Below the pieces are notes generated by a model that did no database searches, had not been told where the DNA came from, and was given only the letters and a program-made list of their open reading frames with translations. Positions 36,755 through 51,100 of a stretch of 60,000 nt of DNA are shown one piece after another. This DNA comes from Membranipora membranacea (lineage: Eukaryota; Bryozoa; Gymnolaemata; Cheilostomatida; Membraniporidae). Every line of letters starts with the position of its first letter. Position 1 is the stretch's first letter. The DNA lies in NCBI GenBank assembly GCA_914767715.1, contig OU612066.1, forward strand, positions 18,266,283-18,326,282, written 5' to 3'. The position numbers were made by a program, and so were the translations under genes.

Positions 36755-36851
36755 CCCTATGAGGGTGTGTAGATGTGTTGTATAATGATTACCGGAGCCG
36801 GTAACTGACGCCTTTATTTGTACTGAGGAATTCGTCTGCACTTTTGGCAGA

Positions 36852-37044
36852 AATAAATTTTGAGCTGAGAGGCTGTGGCCACTTATCAGCGCTAAGGTCG
36901 CATTGGAGAGGCCAACTTTATAAAATGGGAAAACTGTTTATTTTGGGTGAATGATTTCCAGCCTCCTTAGAAGTTGCTGACCATATTGTTTGAAATGTTT
37001 TCACCCCAAATGATGTACCATTTTTATGCCTTTCCCTCAATAAA
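36852..37044 (+). terminator. AUP1 polyadenylation signals
   Basis: Two AATAAA hexamers follow the stop: 36852-36857 and 37039-37044. The second, 285 bases after the stop, is in the more usual setting before a GT-rich stretch. Alternative 3' ends are possible. Confidence 0.45.
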
Positions 37045-37321
37045 CCTTGTAAATGCGACAAAAGTCTATTCATAGTAGGAACTAATTGCCAACCAGTGAT
37101 TTGAACTGACTCATCATATCTTGAGGAGGGCTTGTTACTAGTTTGAAAATGGTAGATCTGGAGCCCAACTAATAATTAAATTTCAACATGGGTACCATAT
37201 GAGAAGTATCTATCATCAAAAGTCTTTCGTCACTCATTATTCACTGGATGGTTTAGCAAATGAAAATAGCTCAGTTTAGCTTATATAGTCTACAATAAAG
37301 ATGCAGTTGAGTTTTTCAACA

Positions 37322-37335
37322 TTTTATTTTATTGA
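37322..37335 (-). terminator. Candidate polyadenylation signal of beta-thymosin
   Basis: On the minus strand the sequence reads CAATAAAATAAAATG, that is two overlapping AATAAA hexamers about 445 bases after the thymosin stop. This gives convergent 3' ends with AUP1 about 280 bases apart. Confidence 0.45.
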
Positions 37336-37777
37336 GCAGCAAAGCAATTCGTTTCCAACATTGTTCTTAACATATCATTGTATCTTCACCCTAATGCTGC
37401 ATTAACCAATATAACAAAGAAACTCTGTTAGCCTTCTCTCGTTTCACATATTCACCTTTCAGAATATCAGCTAGCTCTTTGGCAGACCAGAGAGTTCTAA
37501 TACTGTGAAGCTAATAGCAGTTAGTAGTTTCAACAATATTGAGCAAAGAATCTACGCATCCAACTATTAGGCATTGAGAAAAAAACCGATAATGGAAAAA
37601 AAGTTTGCATGAGTTAATAATTGCTATCCATCTAAGAGGATGTCGATTGAATGGAAGATGATTTTAGAGAGTAAAAAATAACAAGAATGATGATGATTTG
37701 TGGTTTGACATTTTTGATCAGGAAGTAAGAAAATAACTATGGGATGTTAAAAGTAATAAATTAACATAGTGAAGTCT

Positions 37778-39336
<1,559 letters not shown>

Positions 39337-39475
39337 CTAGAGTATAAAGCGAGTTCATATTGACAAAATCGAACGAGAATTTAACCAACAGCTGCACAAT
39401 CAGACATTAAAATGATCTGATATCTATTACAGCTATGCCAAGCACATACAATGTAGCATTTCCAAAGTACCTACC

Positions 39476-39535
39476 GAGGATGGGTGAAGTGAGCTACGAA
39501 GATAGTGTGAATACTGCTGGTGAATTGCGAACTGG
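39476..39535 (-). other. Predicted 5' UTR exon of beta-thymosin
   Basis: A donor (CCTCG|GTAGGTAC at 39475-39476) closes a short non-coding exon starting about 30 bases below the TATA box; the acceptor is CTTTTTTACAG just before the ATG-bearing exon. The start of transcription is inferred from the TATA position. Confidence 0.5.
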
Positions 39536-39560
39536 TATTGATCACTGCCGTCCAGCTTTG

Positions 39561-39587
39561 TTTTATAGTTCAGCTAAAAGTGGGCGG
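39561..39587 (-). promoter_or_regulatory. TATA-type core promoter of beta-thymosin
   Basis: The minus strand carries CTATAAAAC (plus-strand 39561-39568) with a CCGCCCA GC-box-like motif about 15 bases further upstream (39581-39587). The spacing to the predicted 5' UTR exon fits a TATA promoter, as expected of a highly expressed gene. Confidence 0.55.
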
Positions 39588-39599
39588 AGCCAACACAAA

Positions 39600-42120
39600 G
39601 CTTAGCCTGCTTTCTGCTGGCTAGTTAGCTTCCTGGTTATAAATAATGGTAACATTATCATACATATGCATGACGTGTTCTTCATCAAAATGTGAATCCC
39701 ATTTTTCTAGGTCACATCTAAACCGGGGATGGCATGAGTTTGCACCACACAGTTATGTGTTGCATTGATGGATTGGCCTCGCAGATATGTTAAAAATGTA
39801 ATGTAATCAAAACATGCAAGAGCGTGAATTTTTTTACTGGAACAGTTTCTGCAGAAACGATCACTGAGCAATCATGAGGTTTAGTGGAAAGTTGTTATTA
39901 CTCATCTAGATTACCTCCTGGTTAATTTGCACAATAACAAACAGCAAGCACTTCTGAGAACTATCTGGGGCAAGAGGGGGGGCAGAGTTGTAGAATGACT
40001 AGGTCTCTTCGAATTCGCAGAAAAAACACTCACCGACTGAAATAATAAAACACATCAGTCTCAATACACTGGCTGTTCCCAGCAATAGACCACAGTGCGG
40101 CCTCTAAAAACCTGCAGTAAAACCTATTACATATAATATGACTTTTGGCTCTGAAGCTTATCCCCCCTTTTCAATGTCACAGATTGGAGGAAGGCGCTTT
40201 TGCAAATGGAGGTCTTTGGTATGCTCCCTGGACTAGTGAAATAGAAACAATGGCTAGATTGCTGATGAGGCGATTAGGCGATACTGTCTGTGTCTGCTGA
40301 GTGTGAAAATCAATCCATTATCTATGTCTGGGATGAATGACCTAAATCCGATGTGAATCAATGCTTTTCAAATACGGCCTCTGATCATCAGATTGTTTCA
40401 ACACACCTCATTAATCTGGATATTTGTGTACAACAGTTGGTTCAGTCTATTGATGCTAACTAATCTGTCAATTAGTTTTTAAACACTGCTGAGGTTGATT
40501 TGTCTGATGTTTGAAATTGAATCATTTAGTACTAAGTAGGTAATCCCTAATGAGCAATGCTGACTCATCACAAATAAACAAACAGCTTCTCACCACTGCT
40601 GCCGGCAGGTGAATGAATCATGTACTATTACTTGGAGGTAGAGGGCTCTATCTGCATTACCTGTGATGATTCTCACAGCATTGCGCAATTAGGATAGTTT
40701 GAGAGACAAAGGGCTTTGCTGAGAGGCAGATGCAGGTTTGGAGAATCGAACATAAATCTCTTATCCAGCGCCTGACGGTCTGATGTTGGTGTACGGAGAG
40801 CCACGAATTAACCTACTTATTCCTGGTTTTATATTTATGTGACTCCAAAAAGTTTCTTTTGCTCTTTCTTGGGAAAAACGAGTTAGTTATTATGCCGTTT
40901 TCCATTGCCACATTTGCACCTGTAAATGGACAGCATTTTTGGTCCACGCACCAACTAGTAACAATTATCATAACCATTACGACTGCTACGCAAAGGCAAT
41001 TTACACATTTTCATGAGCAAAGAGGAAGTCAACTTTCTAGTAGTCGCAAACACAGCTGCAGAGCAGGAAAGTAATCGGTGATCAGGTCTTTAGCAATGAT
41101 TATTTAATTCATGGAATAAACAGGGGAAATAATAAAAATACATTTGTGTTATGTGGGTTATAAAAACACGAGTGGTAATATCGTAACTCATACATTTGCA
41201 CTAGAATGAACTTGATTCAGAGAAACTTGAATCAGAACTCCAATAATAAGTTTTGCTATAGTTAGACGGATAAACTCCTATCTATAGTGGAACTATGCTA
41301 GCAGTGAGAAAAAAAACTGCAAAATAAACATGTAATCAAAAAATAAAATTATAACTTAGACTCAGATAAATTTATAGAAATCGATGCGTTCGAGTTCAGT
41401 TACCAACACACAGGTTATGATTAGATGATACAGTGCATTCAAGTTACCAGTGAAACCCTGTGATTTGGTGCTAGCTCCTTTCTGAGTAGTCGGCTGACCA
41501 ACACGACCATATCAGAATTATGAAACGATAATACAGAGACAACTCTGATGTAAATTACTGGATATTTTGTTGTAAGTTTTAAGTTATTGTCCTTGTCTGA
41601 TGGCAGTTAGTGACATCCCATAATCATAGACCACGCACCTGGTGGGCGGTTGATGAAAATGGATAGCAACGTACTAGAGTTTCAGTACTTAAGCTACCAT
41701 ATGCACAAAAATTGCTGTCATATTGCTGCAAATTTAAGCAGCACAGGAAGAATTTTGACCTTGCTGTAGAGCAGAATTGAGTGAGTGTTTGATCGGCCTT
41801 ATCTGACAGTAGACTAGATATAAGAAATCAGGCCGGCGATTCTATAATAAACATGCAGACACACACTAACTCACAACAAGGAGCGTCTTTAACTCCTTGC
41901 TCACAATCACCATAACTTATTCCGTTGAGACAGCTAAAAAATTCAATTATGGCCGAAGCGCCTCGAAAATGCAAGTTCACAAACTTTGGTCAGTAAGATA
42001 TTATACATAGACTAAATAACATTTGAAATCAATAGCTACATGTGTCGAGGCAACTTAATATAAGTTTTCCTATAATCTATACCGATTACACAGACGGCTG
42101 ACCTTACTAGCTGTTGTACA
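39600..42120. other. Intergenic region between thymosin and Neuralized 3' end
   Basis: 2.5 kb with no recognisable exon. It contains one CCAAGGAGT-type hairpin at about 41877-41901. The Neuralized 3' UTR should start at 42120 and run downward, but I could not pick a polyadenylation hexamer. Confidence 0.4.
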
Positions 42121-45100
42121 TTACGACTTAAAAATTCTTATAACATCTTTGATATCTGATCGACATATAGGACAAAGTGGGTCTGCGCTCTCCCTAACAT
42201 TGGTGGCACACTCAAAGCACATACAGATGTGACCGCATGTATATACCACACAATCGCATGCTTTCTCTAAGCATATTGTGCACTCGTTGGCCATATTGTC
42301 ATTTTCTTCATTGTCACCGACAGAAGTGTCCATAGCTGTCGCGGCAGCAGACGGCTGTGTGGAGTAATGTGTCGAGCCTGAGGCTCCACTAGCACCTGTA
42401 GTAGTAGCACTCCTCTGAAGCCTTGGGGGTATGGGAGGCGCCCCGATTGCACTAGCGTTACCCATAGCTGGTGGCAGGGCTACGGTGAGTGACGAAGCAG
42501 ATGCTGCATTAGGATCTGTTAGACTGAGGGACCTCATATTGGAGCTAAGTGGTCTGTTTGCTGGTATATATGTTGGGGGTACGGGTGGAGCGTTTCTTGT
42601 CTTTTGTCGACTAGACGCACCTTGAATAACTCCTGTGAAACAAAAAGAAAACATTCAATTATCGTTGAAAGAGTACCAAATGATATGGGTAATTGCAGTA
42701 GCAAATCCCAGCGATTATATACATTGAACAAGATGGGGAGGTGGGGGTTAGAACATTCCGGATAGTACCGACTGGCTTGATGTTTACAACCCCATGCAGA
42801 TCTTGAGTTGAAATTACTATAATCAACTCTAGATAACATCATGATTCAGACTTTGAAGCGTTACATGTGTGTTTGGGGTCCAAGAAACAAGAATGTAAGT
42901 GAGAAAGCACCCATACATGTATCTAGACATTTTGAGAAAATACCTGGCGTGATTTCTCTCTGAATTACTAGGCGAATTTACACTTTTACAAAGGGTAATT
43001 AGGATTTACATGATCGTGAGATTTAACAAGTACAATGAAGTCGTTTGATTCATATCAAAAGTATCCTTCAAAGTAATCTAGGTCATTTAAAAACACCACA
43101 GCCTACGCTGATGGGCAATTAGTGATTCTCTTTTAGCCAAACCAGCAAAAATAAAAACAATCTGGTCGATTCTGTCCAATGAATGATACCAGGCGGTTAT
43201 ATTCATTAGTTAGTCATGACAGCTGTCTAAAATTGGATGAGGTTTGCAGAAATGTCACCAAACTCGAGTTTGTTTTGACCAAATCTTTTCAAATCAAAGA
43301 GCAGTAAAGCTGAATGAGTAATTGAGGAAAAAAACGTGATATTGGCCACTAGCATGTAAAATATTTGGAATATTGCGGCTACCCCATTTGTTAATTATAA
43401 ATTGGTGAGTCTACTCAAGGAGTCTCCAACTCCTTGGTCTATTAGTTGCGGTAGGTTGAGTCATAAACATTTCAGGCAAGAACATACCAATGTCTTCGAC
43501 AAAACATTTATCATCAGTTATCGCCCTGAATAATGACCTAGAACAATTTTTTTGCAGACAGTTCACATTGAAAACCAGGTTATCCTAAATTTACATATCT
43601 CATGCCATACATCTCATACATCTGCTAGAAGCTATGACCAGTACATAATCTGTCTGCTGAAATTTGCATTTTGTTATAAGATAATTGGATATGTCAATGA
43701 TCTGACCTACAGGAAGAAGTGCCAATATGACAGGGGAGGGACAAGTGACCACATAATTTAGAGGTAAAATGAAAACCATTAACATATTTGATTTTGTTGT
43801 GGTTGATTCAAACTGTTAATTCAGAGAAGAAGGTCAGACAGAGAGGTCTAGTCCTCAAACTAACGGGTCAGCCAAGTTTGAGAATTTCCATTGCTTTCAT
43901 CCATTGACATGATGCAGAATTTGCCAATGAATAAAATATCACCCATTCATATTGATGCGGAATGTTCTGAATGTGTAATACCGTATAACCAGGTACTTTG
44001 GTAAACTGATTTTAACCTTGGCTGGGTATCAACTAATGATGCAACAGGATTTAAGCTGTCTATATAGAGGATATTGGACATTAAAAGGTGTCTGCCTGCC
44101 AAGAATAACTTTTATTGGAATGAAGCTCACACAATGGAACAGAACTCATGATTTTGAGATATAGGCTTACTCACCAAAGAGTTTGATCTGATGGAACTGT
44201 CCATACAAATCCCAGAAGAGCCATAACGGAATTGTCTTATCGACGTGCATTATCACCACTGGAGTATTGGCATTTCTAGCAAACTGTACTTCACCTAAAA
44301 CAGATTAAATGTTGAAATTTGATAAAAAGTACATAACATATTGTGTCAAGATGTAATTGAAACTGGCCAGCATGAGACTATGCAAGCAGAGCTCTATAAA
44401 TATGGTCCCGGACTCAGCAATTCAACAAACCCTTAATTTACACTCTAGGTCCGCCATGCGTTTTCAGAGTGTGTGCATCATCCATTACATTATAGGTAGG
44501 CGTTCTAAATATGGTGGTACCATGAAACATTAAAATTCCATGTATGCAAGAGAGCATTCCATCCCGCCCTGTACTGTATTGTGAGCCACTTTAGCCGAAA
44601 ACTATTGTCATGTTTCTCACTCATAAATATGTATATTTTGAGGGGGCGCCAAGTGGACAGCCAACATAAATATGGAAAAATCAATTTGTGCTTCGGATTC
44701 TAGGTCTAAAAAGACTTGTAACCATTCCGATCAAAAGCCTCACAGGTAGGGACATGGATGATAATGACTGTTTTCACAGTCTGTTAAGTGAAATAAGTGC
44801 CATCGTCGAGCCACTGCTGGTGTCCTACAGCACTCATATCCTAAGTTACGTAACAGAGTGACCAACCTGTTTCATCAAGCGATTTCACTAGCGGCCCTTA
44901 TAATATGCCAAAAACAGAAAAACGTGAAAAACACCCTCGAGATACAGCAGGTAGCTACCATGTAATCAAGGGCTACTCCTTGATGTAATCAATGAGGATG
45001 TGTTTAGGCAAGGTCGCCTTGTAGACCAAAAACTAAGAGCACTTTGTTACAATGCAATGTAACATAATCCGAAAGTCATATCATATGAAATCTAGCTTTC

Positions 45101-48100
45101 TCCTTCTTCCCACAAGTCTTTGTTCTACAACATTTCTAAAACGCTGATGATTTACATCAGATGATATAACCAGTTATGGTTTGATATTCCAGATACTATC
45201 ATCTGATATCCACATCACTATCAGCATAATACGAAATGGCAAACAACCATCATCACAATGCCCATCATATTTAGCTCAAGTTCATCAAACTGAGAACAAT
45301 GTGGTAGCTAGGGGGCCTCGTCCGCCGCCATATAGGAGCTCACAAATATATGTGATCGTGTCCAATTGAGTCAGATCCAGTTATGGAGTCATTGAGTCAT
45401 GTCAGTCGTTAGAGACAATGATTCCTCATGATCGACAGCTGCTGGACATGTCAGATGATGAGACATTTTATGGTTTTAACATCTGAGGGTTATATTCATA
45501 GAATTAAACAGAGAAGTACCCTAACATTCCTGTCAAGATGGAAGATAAAGCTAAATACAGCCATTAACCCTTGTAATCTTCAGATCAACAACTGTATCTT
45601 CATTTTCAGTGTAAAAAAAACAGTACAGAGCTGCATGGCTGTCTCTTGCCGATATTCCATGATGGATACAAGCAATGTATTGCTGCCGTGCAACTGTTTT
45701 ATGGTCCTAATGGCAGCAGTTTCTACCCTTGTGCAGCTGCACGCTTAGGCATTCCTGGAAGTAATTGAATAGTATGATGTCTCGACAGCAAACCTCAAAT
45801 ATAACATCAGATGTTTCTGACACGTCAGAGCAACTGTCACTCCATGCCACAGTTATAGAGGTCAATGGTTCAGTGTCACTCGTTTCTTAAATCTATCATG
45901 TGAAAACAGCTCCTCGCTCTGGGAAAGTTTCACGTTATACCCTGAAGTTGCATAAATTCACTTCAGTTTAGTGAGCTAGATTAAGTTCTGCTAGCATCAA
46001 TTTTGGCTGGCGGACTTTGGAGTTAATAAAAAGTTAATGTAAATGCAGTGAACTTCAAGATTACTTTACTCCTCTAGAGTCTAGAGTACACTCACCATGA
46101 ATCAAGATTGATATCAGAAAAACCATTCATGTGATTATAACTTTCATCATTTTTGCTCCTTCCTGTTTTTGCAACCTCCCACCGCCCTATTTTGTTTATT
46201 CACAGTTTAATGGGAATGCTATATAGTTGTTTATTGCCAGAATATCGTGTTCCCTCTCATCATTGTCTGGTAATAGTAATATCTCAACATAATAGCCACT
46301 GTCTCAGTATCTATGACTCAGTAATTATATAGTTTTATGACCAGTCTGACACAAACTAACTGGCTTCCAATGAACCCCGTAATCGTGCTTCTCCAATGGT
46401 GTAAACTAGGTCATTGATTTCATAAGATGTTCAAACCAAGGAGTTAAAGACATTGTTCAAAGCAAGTTTTAACGTTCGCCCAACGAAGCAAAATTCATAG
46501 CTCACATGAGAGCGTTTTATATGTCTGTCTCTTGTCTGTGTTCACTGCTCCAAAGCCGATTCTCTAATGCAGATTATTGAATATGCCATGACATTTGTTG
46601 AGAATTAGAAATTATTCGATACTCATATGACTGTCCTTGAATACAAGTCCCAGGGCAGGTTGGTGAATTATACATACATCTGTAAGAATGAAGGCCATTG
46701 TTTTGCTAACATATTGGTTTCTACCGGTCACGAGGACAATCAAAGCAATGCTGCCAAAAAGGACCAAGGACAGCTATTGTGCGTCAGACGGATATGCCAG
46801 AATATTGTGGTCAGTTCTACCAACGCTTCCATTGCTTCTACACTGTACGTTTAGCTTTTTAGCTTTAGTTTTATATCATTCTAGCCCGTATGAGGCAAAA
46901 ATTTCCGATGGATTGAGACCGAGACCATCTACCCCTCACGATTCGACAGCCTCGTTTCATGTTTCATATCAATCTAGCCAACATAAGGCGAAAATTTCCA
47001 GTGAATTTAGATCTAGACTAAGACCATTCACCCCTACGCCTGGACAGCCTTGCTCTGGTGTCACGGTGTCATATAATTATATAATATCTGCCTAGCATGG
47101 AAGGTTTAAAATTCCGACGTGCAAGATGAGTCAGTGATGGCAGTTTATCAAAAATTGAAATGATATCGATAGATATTCTCAATGGGCATCACGTCAATCT
47201 TGTGACAGTGCTTCAAGATAAACCAATGTAGTACAATCCTAGATAAGAATGGATGGCATGCCGTCATAGACACAGATATGAGTTTGTGGTGTTGATTCTA
47301 TTGTCCGGACGTAATTGACCACTATTGCGCAAGAGCTTGTCTGAAAGGATACATCGTCACACAGAGCAAGGACAAACCATTACTCTGTGATATCGTGTAC
47401 ATGTATAGCAGGAATTAGCTGATTGAGAACAGCTATGAAAACGGACACTATCAGATGAACCTTACGTGAACACAGAATTGTGAGTTTGGAACATGAACCA
47501 AAACCATTTAACAATGTTCAGTCTACAATACCGCTGGGTCATAGATGGTTCATCACAATTTCAAACGATAGAGTAAACACATTGAGTTGGCCTTTGGTTT
47601 GAACCCTCCTACCAGGAAGTGAAGGCGGCAGTAACATGATGTTACAATCAATAAAGATCACTGATACAATCTATATCAACTCTATATCACACCAATCAGT
47701 TACAAAATAAAACATCAAATAAGACACATTTACTGCAGCCAACCAAAACATACTTCTCGGTTCAGATTTGGCCATGAGCTGCTGTCTTCTATCAGAAAAA
47801 ATCTTCATTATCTCGAGTTAATCAAACGATAGAGAAGTACTGAGCTATACCATACCGATAAAAAGAAATGATGAACAACAATGAATAAATACAGACAGGG
47901 AATATCTGATACTAGATAACCTTGACATCACACAAGCTACTTCCTCGCATTGTGCTATAGATAGCAGTGATTGGAGATTGGCAAGAAAATAGCAGAATGA
48001 AATAATTTTCTTTCTTGGCCACATGCTGTGTTTGGTGGGGCTCCATTATCCATCATAATCATAAGTATCAGCAGCATTAGCATCAACATAAATCTGAGGA

Positions 48101-51100
48101 TGTCATTTAGATTGTTATCAGTGATAACGTACCTCCAACAAACACTCCTTACACAAGCATTGTGAGGTCCCAACCAGGTTTTATATCCTAGTTTGACATC
48201 AAAAACAGGGCATAACCTACATCAGCATAAAGTGAGAATACCAAACAATCACGTCTAGCTTTGTATCATAGTCATTGCATTTTAAATCTTTACCATTAGA
48301 AGGTGCAGTATGAACAAGGGACCAAAGTTGGTGCTAGATTTTCCATACAGGGCAGATATTCTCGCATATTAGATAAGTTTCTGTTTTGCGTGCCTCCACC
48401 CAGGCGCACAATCAATAACAATTCAGTGTCACTACCCCTAACAAGGCTGCAGAAGCCGACGCCGAAACTTAATGAAGGAAGTAGAAAGGCCAGCGGTACC
48501 ATGTCTTTGACAAAACCTGATATTTATATCTAGTCGGATGCGAATGATCTCCATTGGCACCTGTATCATTGGTTCTAATTATCTTCTCGTATCTCTTATC
48601 AACTGAACAGTGATTTCAAATAATTGTACACTGCGAATAAGTGATAATGGCTCTCACATTGTTCAATCGATAGGTGATGAGAGGCCTTGCCAGACTGCCG
48701 GCTTCCAATGAATGCGCAGAGAGTACACGTAAACACACAGCACGACACCCACTATCATAAATAATACTGACTCAGCAACCTCCTAATATTATCTGATCCG
48801 ATCCCACAGCAGGATTTGGTCGTAACTCTAGCCAACAAGTTATCAAAAACATAGGTACAAACCATAACATTAAACTGCTGATGGGTAACAGCATCGCATC
48901 CTGTTTTTGGGAGTGGTGTGAATTAGTTTTAAAGCGCTCAAACTGTGATGGGAAAGCTGGTAGTGGCATTATATTATCAACCACTCTCCTGACCAGAGTG
49001 GTTGTTGATGGAATGCTACTAGCAGCTATCCTGGCTCAAGCTCAAACTAGGTGTGTACGTTTTCTGGATGACTTGTTTGCTCTCCAGAAAAGCAAGTTTC
49101 ATAAATGGGAGGTTATGAAACTTGCTTTGTTGGGGAGCACATCCATAATTACGAGAACACAATTACAGTTCAAATGTGGTTGTTTTGGATTTTTTACTAC
49201 AAAGTCAAATCTAGAACTTGAATATAGTTGGCTCAACCAACTACAATGTAAAGTGTGTTCAGAGAGGGTAGCAACCTGGCAATACCACATTTTTTCTACT
49301 GTTTCCAGCTTCTAGAGCAGACCGCACTGTGCATAGATTCTTGGTCACATCACCATACTTGATAGTAAAACAAGATAGTTGTATTGATAGAGACACTAAG
49401 AAACTGAACAATTTTATGGTGATGATGAAGTTTGCACACCTTTGCAATTTAAGTCCTTGTACAAGGCCACTCTGCTGAATGATTCACAAAGTTCCATTAT
49501 TTATGAAGTCCATCCATACTAAGCAAGTTTCTGTTGTGTCTATTGCCACATCATCACAGATTAGCCAATTTGTGTTGACCACAATCCTAAGTATGATAGC
49601 TTTGAACTCTTGTACTATAGTCTGCTTTGCTAATGATTTGAGTGGTGCTTTTAGACTGTTCTGATACAGAAGAAGCTACGTGCATGTACAAGTCTAGCAT
49701 GTCAGACAAGTCTGATTAGGAAATATCCCTGTCCAATTAATTACAGCGTATGGCCTGATTTGAGCTCAACCAACAGTAAAAAATCCGATTTGGAGTTATG
49801 TCCTAATTGATATTGAGAACATAACTCCGAAATATCATTGGTTGATGCATCAAATCCCCTCAGTTGGCCCCCCTTTAGCAGGTAGGTGGACAGTAGATAT
49901 ACCTCCAAAAAAGGATACTCAACATTCTGTAATTGGTGGGACTACTTCTCAACCCATTTTCTGCACACATAACTAGCACTCACCATCATTGGTAAGCATG
50001 AAGCTGAGTTCATCTCCTACTTCCGCTGAGGTGAGCACGTCTTTGTGTACGACCCAGTACTCTGGTCTATCCAACAGCTGATCAGAGTCATCAGGGAAGT
50101 CAGCATGTGATAAGGTCACGGGGTCACAGGCTGTCATCCCTACAGTCAAACCTCCAGTGAACGAGACATCCATCCCAACCACCTGGTAAACAATGTATGA
50201 TGAATAAGGATAGCCAACGATACATATGCGCAACTTTTCAAAAAATGAGTGATTTAATTGCAGGCATCTTTGATTCAAAATCGTCCCTTTCTGCCTTTCA
50301 AGGAGCCAACAGAATCATGATTTTTGGAAATTGACAACTTTCCCTTCTCAATTGTATTGTACTGAAGACTTATGATAATCAAGAAGTTTATCCCACCAAG
50401 GAGTTAGATTCTTTAACTCTTTGATCCCACTCAGCGCCCGAAGCTATAGCCTGCGATTAATTCGTAAGAGCAGGAGGGAAGTCAATCCTCATAAGGCCAA
50501 TCCGAGCCTCTGTTTTCAGTTAACGCCCCATACAAATATTAGCATGTTATGATGTTTCATCTCACGGGTACAGCTTATCATGCCATGACTCAGTGCAGCA
50601 GATCAAAATAAAAACATATCCAGTACTGCCAAAAAGTACATGTATGCTGCATGTCAAGAGTTCAGAACATAGCCCAGGCAAAATATTTCCAGTAGTGTTG
50701 AAAAGGTGTTGCCCTCAACAGGTCCATTGATGCCTCCCAGTTTGCAACACTAAATGCGGAAAAAATTTTACAAACCTAACATATCCCATATGCGAGGACT
50801 ATAAATCACTATAAATTTTTCCTTTTGAAATGCTCTAATACGATGAAAAACTCCAGTTTATTGAGTGCAGTATACTTGCACCGCCTGGGTCTGCTATCTA
50901 ATGGGGTACTATCTAAATGGATGCATGGTAATATGTGGAAAATAAACTTCCCTAAGTTTGCCTAAATAACTTGGTGGGTAAGGACCAACCGGCCCAACCC
51001 ACAAAGCACGTAAGACTTGGGAAGGTAGACTAAATTTTACCTCAACCTACCTGTATGACAACTTTCTCTGCCAAATATAATGGTCTCTCTGTGAACACAT

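Larger units (their letters stand above)
44295..49983. other. Largest Neuralized intron, 5.7 kb
   Basis: No exon of another gene is recognisable on either strand. It includes a diverged tandem duplication near 46872-47060 and a hairpin-rich stretch at 48880-49720. Both are listed as observations. Long plus-strand open frames in it lack splice context or family resemblance. Confidence 0.45.
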
